DNA of 64,000 bases from JAJEBT01 sp965214975 (GTDB lineage: Bacteria > Pseudomonadota > Alphaproteobacteria > MPNO01 > UBA830). Positions 56,073 to 64,000 of this stretch are shown piece after piece. A program made the translations under genes and the position numbers. The stretch covers positions 1,426,001 through 1,490,000 of the forward strand of contig OZ244055.1 in the NCBI GenBank assembly GCA_965214975.1, given 5' to 3'. The notes under the pieces were generated by a model. That model saw only the letters and a program-made list of their open reading frames with translations, made no database searches and was not told the DNA's origin. Position 1 is the stretch's first letter, and every line of letters starts with the position of its first letter.

Positions 56073-56385
56073 GTCCCGGGAACGGCTCCCGGCGACGCCC
56101 GGCGTCCCGTCCCTTTCGCGCTCCTGACCCGCATCTTCCGTTCGTCACGCCACCCGGAAGGCGTTGCGGGCGGCCGTTGCATCGGATCTTGCGGGGGCCT
56201 GTCGGGCGGAGCGGCCGGGCCGGCGCCCGGTTTCGGCTCCCGACAGTCCCGTCCCGAGCGCCCCGAACGGACGGCGGCATTCGTCACCCGTCGCGCGAGA
56301 GTGTATCCTGTACGGTGGATTCGCCGCCTCTGCGGGAGCCGTCGCGCGGTTCGTGAATCCTGCCTCCTCCCGGAACCTGGCGAAG

Positions 56386-57216
56386 ATGTCACCCCAACCG
56401 CCCTGGACGGATGACGAGAACGACCTGCTCGTCGCGGACCACTTCGCGATGCTGGCCGACGAGCTCGCCGGACGGAAATTCAGCAAGGCCGGACATCGGC
56501 GAGAGCTGCAAGAGCGCCTCAGAAGACGTACAGAACCTTCCATCGAGTTCAAGCACCGCAACGTCAGCGCCGTGCTCCAGGGGCTCGGCGAGGACTGGAT
56601 CCGCGGCTACAGGCCCGCCGCCAACTTCCAGGCGACGCTGATCGACGCCGTGGAGAGATGGCTGGCACGCAATCCCGGGTGGCTCGGTCGCCCGCCGCGG
56701 CCTCTTCCCGTCGGCGGCACCGCCCCGCTCCTGTTCGGACACGCCCCGACACTCGGCAACCGGCCGCCGCCGAAGGGGCTCGACCGGACGCTGGAGGTCG
56801 CGCTGAGATTCGACGTGCCGGCCCGGGACGAACGCAACCGCGAGCTGGGTCGCGCCGGCGAGGAACGGGTGCTGCTACACGAACGGGCCGAACTGGACCG
56901 GGCGGGACGACGCGACCTCGCCGAGCGGGTGCGGTGGGTGTCCGTCGAGGACGGCGACGGCGCCGGCTTCGACATCGAGAGTTTCACGGAGGACGGACGG
57001 GCGCGCCTGATCGAGGTGAAGACGACCAACGGCTGGGAGCGCACGCCCTTCCACATCACGAGCAACGAGCTGGCCGTCGCCGACAGGCGGCCGGGAGAGT
57101 GGCTCCTGACCAGAGTGTGGAACTTTTCCCGGGAACCGCGCGCGTTCGACCTGAGGCCGCCTCTCGAGACGCACGTGTCCCTGACGCCGACGACCTTCCG
57201 GGCGGAGTTCGGATGA
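56386..57216 (+). CDS. DUF3883 domain protein (putative nuclease)
   Basis: A 276-residue protein. The C-terminal half matches DUF3883: ELGRAGEERVLLHERAEL, then WVSVEDGDGAGFDIESF and ARLIEVKTTNGWERTPF, giving a PD-(D/E)XK-like D..E-V-K site. The N-terminal half (DDENDLLVADHFAMLADELAGR.., then EFKHRNVSAVLQGLG) is of another helical type often placed before DUF3883. Such proteins are common in defence islands. ATG 56386 is used; a GTG at 56353 is also in frame. It starts about 245 bases after repeat unit B, on the same strand. Its target is not known. Confidence 0.75.
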   Translation: MSPQPPWTDDENDLLVADHFAMLADELAGRKFSKAGHRRELQERLRRRTEPSIEFKHRNVSAVLQGLGEDWIRGYRPAANFQATLIDAVERWLARNPGWLGRPPRPLPVGGTAPLLFGHAPTLGNRPPPKGLDRTLEVALRFDVPARDERNRELGRAGEERVLLHERAELDRAGRRDLAERVRWVSVEDGDGAGFDIESFTEDGRARLIEVKTTNGWERTPFHITSNELAVADRRPGEWLLTRVWNFSREPRAFDLRPPLETHVSLTPTTFRAEFG

Positions 57217-57285
57217 GCCGGCTCCGCCGCGTTTCCGCCCGACGAAGCCCCCTCTCCGCCGCCCGCGGTTCCGGCGGCGTCCCGG

Positions 57286-58302
57286 TCAGGCGCCGAACGT
57301 GAAACGGCTTCCGAGATTGGAGCCGACCAGACGGTCGGGCATGCGACGCCTCATGGACTCGATGAAACCCTGCCCCGTGCAGTGCATCGGGATGACGACG
57401 TCGGGGCCGAGCGCCTCGAGCTCGTCGACCGTGTGCTCGATGTAGCCGGGCCTGGAGGTCGTCAGGTGGAACCCTCCCACGACCGCGTGAAGCCGGTCGG
57501 TGCCGGCCACCTGCATCGCGCTCTTCACCGAATTGACGATTCCCGCATGCCCGCAGGACGAGATCACGACCAGCCCCTTGCCGCGCACGAGATAGCAGGT
57601 CGCGTGCTCCTCCGGATGGCTGTCGTGCACCAGCTCGCCGCGCCGCTCGGCTTCGGAGAAATGGTCCGGAACCTCGAGCATCGATCCGCCCGTGACCTCC
57701 TCGAACGAATCGCGCGCGATGTAGCCCGTGGTGAACGCCCCGTCGAGCGCCTGCGGCTCGTGGCAGCACGTCGGCGTCACCGCCTGCGCCGTGAGCGCGG
57801 TGCGGTCGGGAGCGCCCCAGCACACCATCTCCGGCTCGGCGCCGGGGCGGGGCACGGCCCGGACCCAGCGGACGTGGAACGCTTCCTCGGCGCCGACGAA
57901 CAGCTGGAGATCCTCGCGCATCCCGACGCGGTGCCGCTCGACGAAACCGTGCAGGCCGCCGTAGTGGTCGCGGTGGCCGTGGCTCAGGATGAGCCCGTTG
58001 AGCCGTCCGGGATCGACGTCGAGCAGGTCGAAATTGCGGTTCAGGATCTCCGGCGTGTAGCCGAAGTCCAGCAGATACCCAGCCCTGTCGCCGCGGGACG
58101 ACGATTCGAGGTGCAGGGACAGCCCCCATTCCCCAGCGAGCGTGCTCATCTGCCGGCCGGGAATGGCGCCCACGTGCTCGATGGCGACATGCGGATGGGC
58201 GGCTTTCGGCAGAAACCGCTCGTAATGGGAATCGACCACCACCCGGATCGACAGGCGGTCGACCACGGGCGCGGCGAACGGCGACTGGCGGCGCGCGCTC
58301 AT
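57286..58302 (-). CDS. MBL-fold metallohydrolase
   Basis: A 338-residue metallo-beta-lactamase-fold protein. Metal motif LILSHGHRDHYGGLHG (H-x-H-x-D-H), later SSCGHAGIVNSVKSA, GGFHL and PMHCTGQ. The spacing fits the dihydropteroate-synthase-like/Pqs group of MBL hydrolases (GHAGI..T..A pattern) rather than RNase Z. No signal peptide. ATG 58302 starts 61 bases past the end of a CoA-transferase gene on the same strand, suggesting a shared operon. Substrate unknown. Confidence 0.82.
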   Translation of the reverse strand: MSARRQSPFAAPVVDRLSIRVVVDSHYERFLPKAAHPHVAIEHVGAIPGRQMSTLAGEWGLSLHLESSSRGDRAGYLLDFGYTPEILNRNFDLLDVDPGRLNGLILSHGHRDHYGGLHGFVERHRVGMREDLQLFVGAEEAFHVRWVRAVPRPGAEPEMVCWGAPDRTALTAQAVTPTCCHEPQALDGAFTTGYIARDSFEEVTGGSMLEVPDHFSEAERRGELVHDSHPEEHATCYLVRGKGLVVISSCGHAGIVNSVKSAMQVAGTDRLHAVVGGFHLTTSRPGYIEHTVDELEALGPDVVIPMHCTGQGFIESMRRRMPDRLVGSNLGSRFTFGA

Positions 58303-58363
58303 CGCGTCCCCGCCTCCCTTCGCGCCGGGCGGATCCCGCGGCGGCTCGACGGCCCGACGCCCG

Positions 58364-59542
58364 TCAAACCACGCCGTCCCTGCGCAGGGCCGCGATCTCG
58401 TCGGCGCCGCGGCCGAGTTCGGAGAGGAGGTCGTCCGTGTGCTCGCCGAGAAGCGGCGCCGGCTCCAGACGCTGGTCGTCCCGCGCCCCGTCGTACCAGA
58501 CCGCCCGGCGGGCGAAGCGCTGGCGGCCCTTTTCCGGCCGCTCGACCTCGGCGAACGTGCCGAGATGGCCGACCTGGGGATCCTCCAGGACGTCTTCGAG
58601 GGAATTGATGGGCGCGTAGGGCACGTCGTTGGCCTCCAGCCGTTCTGCCCAATGCGCGCGCGGGCGCGTCGCCGCCGCCGCCTTGAACTCCGCGTCGAGT
58701 TCGAGATAGTGCTCGGTTCTCAGCATGCGTTCGCGGAAACGGGCGTCCTCGCGCAGGCGCTCGAGGCCGAAAGCGGCGGTGACGCCGAGCCAGAACTTCT
58801 CGGGCGACGAAAGGTGCACCGCGAGGAGCCTGCCGTCCTGGCAGGCCATCCCGTAGGACTGCGAGGCGCTGACGCGGGCCAGCGGCCCCGGCCTGGTTCC
58901 CTGCAGGATCATGTTGGCGAACGGGTCCGGAACGAACCCGATCGCGCTTTCGAGCATGTTCACGTCGACGCGCCTCGGCGGCCCCCCGCGCTCGCGCTCG
59001 AACAGGGCGCCGAGAATCCCGTAGCAGGCGTTGATCCCCGTCACGTTGTCCGCGATCGTCGGGCCCGTGATCCGCGGCTCCTCGGGATCGACGAACAGGC
59101 CGGTGATGCCGGACAGCGACTGCGCCACCGCGTCGTAGGCCGGACGGCGGTCGTAGGGGCCGTCCTTGCCGAAACCCGTGATCGAGCAGTAGATCAGCCG
59201 CGGGTTCCGCGCCCTCAGGGCGTCGAGGGAAAGCCCGAGACGGTCCATCACCCCGGGACGGAAGTTCTCGACCAGCACGTCGGCGCGTTCCGCCAGCTCG
59301 AGGACGATCTCCCGCCCCTCCCCGCGCTGGAGGTCGAGAGTAATCGAGCGCTTGTTGCGGTTGTAGGCGGTGAACTGGGCCGAATAGGTGCCGCCGCGCC
59401 ACGAGCGGAACATGTCGCCGCCGTCGCGCCTCTCGACCTTGACGACGCCGGCGCCGAGATCGCCCAGCATCTGGCCGCACAGCGACCCGGTGATCATGGT
59501 CGTCAGCTCGAGGACGTGCACCCCTTCGAGAGGCCCCGGCAC
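58364..59542 (-). CDS. CaiB/BaiF family III CoA-transferase
   Basis: A 392-residue family III CoA-transferase, paralogue of 18574-19791: PLEGVHVLELTTMITGSLCGQMLGDLGAGVVKVER, YNRNKRSITLDLQ-type stretch, CSITGFGKDGPY..RPAYD and VNMLESAIGF where the usual catalytic Asp position reads glutamate. The E-for-D change is notable: many family members have aspartate there. GTG 59542 is preceded by TGAAGGGG. It starts 11 bases after the Rieske oxygenase ends. A role in activating an aromatic or related acid is possible. Confidence 0.85.
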   Translation of the reverse strand: MPGPLEGVHVLELTTMITGSLCGQMLGDLGAGVVKVERRDGGDMFRSWRGGTYSAQFTAYNRNKRSITLDLQRGEGREIVLELAERADVLVENFRPGVMDRLGLSLDALRARNPRLIYCSITGFGKDGPYDRRPAYDAVAQSLSGITGLFVDPEEPRITGPTIADNVTGINACYGILGALFERERGGPPRRVDVNMLESAIGFVPDPFANMILQGTRPGPLARVSASQSYGMACQDGRLLAVHLSSPEKFWLGVTAAFGLERLREDARFRERMLRTEHYLELDAEFKAAAATRPRAHWAERLEANDVPYAPINSLEDVLEDPQVGHLGTFAEVERPEKGRQRFARRAVWYDGARDDQRLEPAPLLGEHTDDLLSELGRGADEIAALRRDGVV

Positions 59543-59553
59543 CGCGCGCCCCT

Positions 59554-60594
59554 TCAGCCTGCCGCCCGCTCGGCGGCGATCAGCTCGTCGAGCATCTTCC
59601 GCGCAAGGATGTTGGGGGCGTCGGCGTTGACGTCGATCTCTCGCGCGCCGGGCATGCGGCTCATGCGCTCCTGCTGGGCCTCGAGCACGACCCTGTCCTC
59701 GTCGAAGACCTCGGTGAACTGGGTGCGGTAGATCTCGTCCCACTCCTCCGAATCGACCTTGAAGTGGCGGGCGTGCGCGTAGAAGTAGTGCGTCGTCGTC
59801 TCGGTTTCCGGGGTCGGCACGTTCATGACCTTCATCTCGACGCCGTTGGCCTCGTCGGCCTCGCCGGGCGCGATTCCGGACCCGACCTCGACCGACCCCG
59901 CGTCGTTGACGATGTAGCACGGAAGATCCGAGGTCGTGATGATCCAGCGGTCCACGTTGCCCGCGAACCCGCCGGCCTTGCTGTAGAACGGCGCCGGCGG
60001 GCGGTCGAGCACCAGGCGCGTCATCACGGCGCGGCGCTCGAAGCGTTCCGTCTTCACGGGAAAGTCGACGATGTCGGAATTGCCGATCGACGACGTGTGG
60101 ACGTAGGAAAGGTGGGTGATGTCGAACAGGTTGTCCGAGATCAGCATGTAGTTCGCCTTGACGTGCATGGGCGTGCCGCCGCGCCCCGGAACCGTCTTCC
60201 ACGCGGGGCTGTCGCACCACCACCAGTCCGGCAGCAGGGCCTTGTCGGCCTTCGAGGGATCCCCGGTCCAGATCCACACCCATCCGTAGCGCCGGGCCAC
60301 CGGATAGGACCGGACTTCCGCTCCCGGGGGAATCCTCGACTGGCCGGGCACCTTCGCGCAGGCCCCGGTTCCGTCGAACTCGAGCCCGTGGTAGCCGCAT
60401 CGGATCCGGTCGCCGACCACGGTCCCGAGCGACAGCGGCAGCGCGCGGTGGCAGCAGCGGTCCTCGAGCGCGACGATGTCGCCCGACGCCGTGCGGAAAA
60501 GCGCGACGGGATCGTTCAGGATCGTGCGCGGGAGCGGCTCCTCCCCGATCTCGCTCTCCCAGGCGGCGACGTACCAGGCGTTCCGGAGAAACAT
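59554..60594 (-). CDS. Rieske-type aromatic ring oxygenase/demethylase (VanA-like)
   Basis: A protein of about 346 residues from ATG 60594 (FLRNAWYVAAW start, typical of vanillate/toluenesulfonate monooxygenases); a longer ATG at 60675 lacks a ribosome site. Rieske ligands: CCHRALPLSLG and CGYHGLEFDG. The mononuclear iron site is NLFDITHLSYVH. Needs a reductase, none seen in the window. Likely O-demethylation or hydroxylation of an aromatic acid. SDR and CoA-transferase genes on either side fit a joint aromatic acid pathway. Confidence 0.87.
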   Translation of the reverse strand: MFLRNAWYVAAWESEIGEEPLPRTILNDPVALFRTASGDIVALEDRCCHRALPLSLGTVVGDRIRCGYHGLEFDGTGACAKVPGQSRIPPGAEVRSYPVARRYGWVWIWTGDPSKADKALLPDWWWCDSPAWKTVPGRGGTPMHVKANYMLISDNLFDITHLSYVHTSSIGNSDIVDFPVKTERFERRAVMTRLVLDRPPAPFYSKAGGFAGNVDRWIITTSDLPCYIVNDAGSVEVGSGIAPGEADEANGVEMKVMNVPTPETETTTHYFYAHARHFKVDSEEWDEIYRTQFTEVFDEDRVVLEAQQERMSRMPGAREIDVNADAPNILARKMLDELIAAERAAG

Positions 60595-60726
60595 CTCGCT
60601 CACCCGTCCCGTCGAGACGAAAGCGGTGCCGTCGGGCACCCCGGAACCCGCATCATAGTGCGGCCGGTCCGCCATGCAATCGCGCGGGCGCCGGCCGGCG
60701 CGGGAGACGGGCCTCTCCGCCCCGTT

Positions 60727-61482
60727 CTATCCGAAGGCCGCGCCGCCGTTGACGTTGACGTTCTCGCCCGTGACGAAGCCGGCGTCGTCCGACAGCAGCC
60801 AGACCGCGGCCGCGGCCGGCTCCTCGGGCCGCGAGATGCGCCCGAGCGCGGCCCGCGCCGCGGCGTCGGCCTTGGCGGCGGCGCTGTAGCCGGCGGTCAT
60901 CGCGGTCTCGACCACGCCGGGGCTGAGCGCGTTGACCCGGATGCCGTGACTCCCCCAGACCCTGGCGAGACAGCGCACGAGCACCAGGACGCCGCCCTTG
61001 GAGGTCGTGTAGGCCGGACCGCCCCGCCCCTGTTCGCCGGCGCCGCCCATGAGAACCCCGCCCGAGGCGGTCAGCACCATGGCGCCGCGGTTCCGGCCCC
61101 CGATCATGGCCTTCGCGGCGGCCTTCGCCATCAGGAACGACCCGGTCACGTTGACCGAGAGAATGCGGTTGAACTCCTCGGCGTCCGACTCCTCCCAGTT
61201 CAGCTGCGAATGCTCGGCCGCGAAATGCGCCAGCCCGTCGAGGCCGCCGAACGCCGAGGTCGCCGCCGCGCTCGCGCGTTCGGCGGTTTCCGGCAACGCG
61301 ACGTCGCCGGCGACGAAGGCGAGCGCCGAGGTTCCGCCGCCGTGACGGGATTCGAGCGCGCCCCGGTCGAGGTCGACGGCCACGACGCGGTTTCCCTCCG
61401 CGAGCAGCCGCTCGACGCAGGCACCCCCGATGCCGCCCGCGGCTCCGGTGACGATGAAGGTTCGGTCGGTCAGTGAAGCCAT
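60727..61482 (-). CDS. SDR-family oxidoreductase
   Basis: A 251-residue classical SDR: VTGAAGGIGGACVERL cofactor loop, VAVDLDRG (Asp favours NAD), catalytic serine in VLTASGGVLM and AYTTSKGG (Y-x-x-x-K), then the NALSPGVVETAMTAG loop and TGENVNVNGGAAFG end. It starts three bases after the DMT exporter gene, so they are cotranscribed. It ends 51-132 bases before the Rieske oxygenase. An alcohol or dihydrodiol dehydrogenation step is likely. Confidence 0.88.
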   Translation of the reverse strand: MASLTDRTFIVTGAAGGIGGACVERLLAEGNRVVAVDLDRGALESRHGGGTSALAFVAGDVALPETAERASAAATSAFGGLDGLAHFAAEHSQLNWEESDAEEFNRILSVNVTGSFLMAKAAAKAMIGGRNRGAMVLTASGGVLMGGAGEQGRGGPAYTTSKGGVLVLVRCLARVWGSHGIRVNALSPGVVETAMTAGYSAAAKADAAARAALGRISRPEEPAAAAVWLLSDDAGFVTGENVNVNGGAAFG

Positions 61483-61485
61483 TCC

Positions 61486-62370
61486 CTATTCGTCCCTGGA
61501 CAGGGTGACGATCGCGATGCCGGTCACGATCAGGACGATACCGGCCGCGAGCGACCAGGTCAGCGTCTCGCCGAGAAAAAGGACGCTGATGACGAGCGCC
61601 ACCACCGGCACGCCGAGAAAGCCGACCGTCGAGACCGCGGAGGGCAGGTTCCTGATGGCCGTGGTCACGCCCCAGTTCCCGAGGCCGCTCGCGACGATCC
61701 CGGAATAGAGATAGAGCCACAATGCGGTTTCGGTCAACTCGAACCCGGGAAGCCCCTCGAACGCCAGCGCGGCGCAGGTCGCCACCGCGCAGGCCACGAG
61801 AAGGAAGAACGGCACCAGCTGCAGCGTGTCCGAAACCTGCCTGTGAACCCGCATGTGGAGGATCACCCCGGACCACAGGATGACGCAGAACACGATCATG
61901 CCGTTGCCGAGGAGAACCCCGCGATCCGTCCAGTCCAGTTCCAGCGGGTTGAACAGGGCCAGGAAACCGGCCACGGCCGCGAGCAGGCCCGCAAGGCGAA
62001 GCGGCGTCAGCCGCTCTCCCAGGAACAGCGCCGCCGCGGGAGTGACGAAGATCGCCGTCGTGTAGCCGAGGATCGTGGCGCGGCCGGCGTGGACGTGTTG
62101 CAGCGCGCTCTGGAACACCGACGAGTAGACACCGAACATCAGGCCGCCGACGCTCAGCACGATGGGAATGTCGGCCCGCGCAGGCAGCCGCAGACGGCCG
62201 CAGACGGCGAGCAGCAGGGCGACGAAAAGGCCGCCGATGGCGAACCTGCCGGCCGTGAACCACAGCGGCGGCACGTGAGCGATCGCGAACTTGCCGGCGG
62301 TCCACAGCGTCCCGAAACAGAACACCGTCAGCGCCAGCGCCAGAAGCCCGAGTCTGCGGTTCTCGGTCAT
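61486..62370 (-). CDS. DMT-superfamily (EamA) membrane transporter
   Basis: A 294-residue inner-membrane protein with about ten helices in two EamA repeats, including LWFTAGRFAIGGLFVALLL and, in the second half, VSTVGFLGVPVVALVISVLFLGETLTW. The family exports or imports small metabolites. ATG 62370 is the start, and the SDR gene follows immediately. An efflux role for an intermediate of the Rieske/SDR pathway is possible, not shown. Confidence 0.87.
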   Translation of the reverse strand: MTENRRLGLLALALTVFCFGTLWTAGKFAIAHVPPLWFTAGRFAIGGLFVALLLAVCGRLRLPARADIPIVLSVGGLMFGVYSSVFQSALQHVHAGRATILGYTTAIFVTPAAALFLGERLTPLRLAGLLAAVAGFLALFNPLELDWTDRGVLLGNGMIVFCVILWSGVILHMRVHRQVSDTLQLVPFFLLVACAVATCAALAFEGLPGFELTETALWLYLYSGIVASGLGNWGVTTAIRNLPSAVSTVGFLGVPVVALVISVLFLGETLTWSLAAGIVLIVTGIAIVTLSRDE

Positions 62371-62545
62371 CGACGGCCATGGAACGCGGTGGCGGCGCCC
62401 GTCACGCGCCGCCGCCCCGGCGCGAGCGCCGGCCCGACGGCCGGTCCGGCACGTGACGGAATCCCGGACGGGGACGACGCGACGACGCGTCCGCGCCGCC
62501 TTCGGTCAGGACGGCGAAGCTGTTCCCGGCGAGCGCCCCCGGAAA

Positions 62546-62780
62546 TCACGCCGACGCGGTCTCGAACGCCGCGGCGTTGCGCTTCCCGGAATCGAACCCG
62601 GCTCCGGCGCAACGGATCCGCGGGCCGCGTTCCCGGCAATTTGCCGCATGGCTCCTCTGGCGCGGCTTCCTCATCGCGTCGCCCTCTCCGGCAGGCCCCG
62701 GCACCTTGAACCCGGACGGCGACGCGCGCCGCCCCCGGTCCGTCGCGTCCTCCACCCGCGCGTCGAGACCCGACCCGATG
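62546..62780 (-). pseudogene. Decayed third relative of the AAA-ATPase/PD-(D/E)XK (DUF1703) gene
   Basis: The minus strand reads VEDATDRGRR, GFKVPG, AMRKPRQRSHAANCRERGP and GAGFDSGKRNAAAFETASA, aligning with RAEDTTNRGR, EFKVLG, AMRQLRERGYAEKYRSRGLP and GVEFDPGKRNIATFETARA at the end of the two intact copies. The D..EFK catalytic strand is deleted and no N-terminal part is found. The flanks up to 63030 hold nothing else I can support. It shows an older insertion of the same gene family. Confidence 0.7.
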
Positions 62781-63030
62781 CGGGCATGCCGGAAGCGCGC
62801 CGCCCGGCGGCGGCCACCGCAAGCGCCAGCGTGTCAGGCGCGACGCCCGCCATCGTAGCAGAACGCCGGATCGCGGCGCGGCGCGGTTGCGCGGCAACCC
62901 TCCGCCGGAGACCGGGAACCCGGCGCGCGGACAAGCCGGAACGCGAGCGACCGCGACGGGCCGGTCCGGGGCGTCGCGGATGCGCCGGTTCCGGCGACGG
63001 CCCGGCGAACGCGGCGCCGTTGCCGACCGC

Positions 63031-64000
63031 CTAGTTGATGTGGCGGGTCAGGAACAGGGACAGTTCCGGAACGTAGGTCACGATCAGCAGGGCGACGATG
63101 TTGATGAAGATGAACGGGACCAGCCCCGGATAGATGCTCGTCAGCGGAACCTTGAAGAGCGCCTGCGTCACGAAGATGTTGAGGCCGAACGGCGGCGTGA
63201 ACATCCCGATCGCGAGATTGACCGTCATGATGATCCCGAAATGAATCAGGTCCACGCCCATCGCCGCCGCGATCGGCGCCAGCAGCGGCGTGAGCACGAG
63301 AATCGCCGAACCCGGATCGAGAAGGCAGCCCACGAAGAGCAGGAAGACGTTGATCACGAGCAGCACCATCCACGGCTCGAGGTGCATCTCCTGGATCGTC
63401 GCCACCGCGCTCTGCGGAATCCCGCTTATGGTGAGAAGCTGGGAGAACACGCCGGCCGCGGCGACGATGATCAGGACCTGGGCGGTCAGGTACATCGAGT
63501 TGACGGAAACGTCCCAGATGCCCTTCCAGTCGATGTCCCCGTAGACGAAGCGGGTGACGACGACGGCGTAGACGCAGGCGATGCCCGCGGATTCGGTGGG
63601 CGAGAACACGCCGGCGTAGATGCCGCCGAGGATGATGATCGGCGTGCCAAGCGCCCAGATCCCGTCCCTGCTGGCGCGCAGGAACTCGCGCGCGGAGAAG
63701 CCCCGGGACTCGCGGATGCCGCGGCGGACGGCGAAGGCGTAGATGTAGGCCGCCATGAGCGCCGCCATGATCAGCCCGGGCACGATGCCCGCGACGAACA
63801 GCAGCGCGACCGACTGCTCCGCCGACGCCCCGTAGAGGATCATGCCGATCGACGGCGGGATGACGATGGCGATGGCTCCCGAGGAGGCGAGGAGGCCGGA
63901 GGAGAAGCGCTCGTCGTAGCCGGCGTCGCGGAGCGGGCCGTAGAGCAGCCGGCCCACGGCCGCCACGGTCGCGGGGCTCGAGCCGGATATGGCGCCGAAC
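63031..64000 (-). CDS. TRAP transporter large permease (DctM/SiaM type), 5' end outside window
   Basis: The last 323 or so residues of a TRAP large membrane subunit. Seen: FGAISGSSPATVAAVGRLLYGPLRDAGYDERFSSGLLASSGAIAIVIPPS, a family hallmark, in pieces up to the window edge. FSPTESAGIACVYAVVV and PFGLNIFVTQALFKVPL follow, with about eight membrane segments. The start lies beyond 64000. TRAP systems import organic acids with a periplasmic binding protein and small permease, not in the window. It stands at the end of the Rieske/SDR/DMT region and might feed it. Confidence 0.93.
   Translation of the reverse strand, partial: FGAISGSSPATVAAVGRLLYGPLRDAGYDERFSSGLLASSGAIAIVIPPSIGMILYGASAEQSVALLFVAGIVPGLIMAALMAAYIYAFAVRRGIRESRGFSAREFLRASRDGIWALGTPIIILGGIYAGVFSPTESAGIACVYAVVVTRFVYGDIDWKGIWDVSVNSMYLTAQVLIIVAAAGVFSQLLTISGIPQSAVATIQEMHLEPWMVLLVINVFLLFVGCLLDPGSAILVLTPLLAPIAAAMGVDLIHFGIIMTVNLAIGMFTPPFGLNIFVTQALFKVPLTSIYPGLVPFIFINIVALLIVTYVPELSLFLTRHIN

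Larger units (their letters stand above)
54354..56140 (+). repeat. 1,787-bp direct repeat unit, copy B
   Basis: Second copy of the unit at 51147-52933. It begins directly at the right end of the insertion sequence. Differences from copy A concentrate at 54827-54959. Confidence 0.9.

Overview
The window is high-G+C bacterial chromosome, most likely from an alphaproteobacterium. The main reason is a recA gene followed directly by alaS on the same strand. A near-match to the alphaproteobacterial LexA box (GTTC-N7-GTTC type) lies in front of recA, and the catabolic content fits: fumarylacetoacetate hydrolase (FAH) family enzymes, CaiB/BaiF CoA-transferases, a TRAP transporter, Rieske proteins and amidohydrolases. 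Genus and species cannot be told from this window. Genes are packed into operons, and stop and start codons often overlap as GTGA, TTGA or ATGA. Several likely sigma70 promoters share a 16-base spacer, and two of them share the -10 hexamer TAGAAT.

Layout. 1-620: decayed ISAs1-type transposase and DruA-like (DUF4338) fragments. 816-5447 (+): haloacid dehalogenase, alpha/beta hydrolase, PLP-dependent dehydratase and an NCS2 purine/pyrimidine permease with an extra cytosolic C-terminal domain. 5844-9352 (+): promoter, small Rieske protein, unknown helical protein, amidohydrolase and ammonium transporter. 9377-12738 (-): an operon FAH - DUF120 (riboflavin-kinase-like) - mandelate racemase family - FAH, the last FAH lacking the usual metal-binding glutamates. 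12880-12993: tRNA-Gly with its promoter. 13269-16330 (-): a lower-G+C, partly broken defence island next to the tRNA, holding a DUF433/DUF5615 toxin-antitoxin pair, an HsdS remnant, a frameshifted GmrSD-type restriction gene and a type I restriction fragment. 16422-25388: methyltransferase, SDR, CoA-transferase, arylsulfotransferase, TSUP exporter, acyl-CoA/AMP ligase and an unknown protein. 25444-32345 (-): alaS, recA and a SWIM/SNF2 helicase. 32447-39927 (-): mccA, mccB, leuD, leuC, an isovaleryl-CoA dehydrogenase and a VOC protein under one promoter. 40117-50931: a further FAH gene and two clusters for cyclic amide/ureide breakdown (hydantoinase/dihydroorotase-like enzymes, DUF3830, ornithine cyclodeaminase family, Asp/Glu racemase family, M20 carbamoylase), with a HEPN-type gene between them.

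51147-57216 is the most unusual part. Two direct copies of a 1,787-bp unit flank an ISAs1-family element. Each unit has its own promoter and one AAA-ATPase/PD-(D/E)XK (DUF1703) gene. The copies are nearly identical except for a sharply bounded patch of about 133 bp just before the Walker B motif. A DUF3883 gene follows, and a third, decayed relative lies at 62546-62780. The window closes (57286-64000, -) with an MBL-fold enzyme, CoA-transferase, Rieske oxygenase, SDR, DMT exporter and a TRAP large permease cut by the window edge.

Taken together, this is a catabolic generalist: uptake and export proteins (NCS2, Amt, TSUP, DMT, TRAP) stand beside pathways for branched-chain acyl-CoA, cyclic amides and aromatic or sugar acids, with mobile and defence genes placed between the metabolic blocks.
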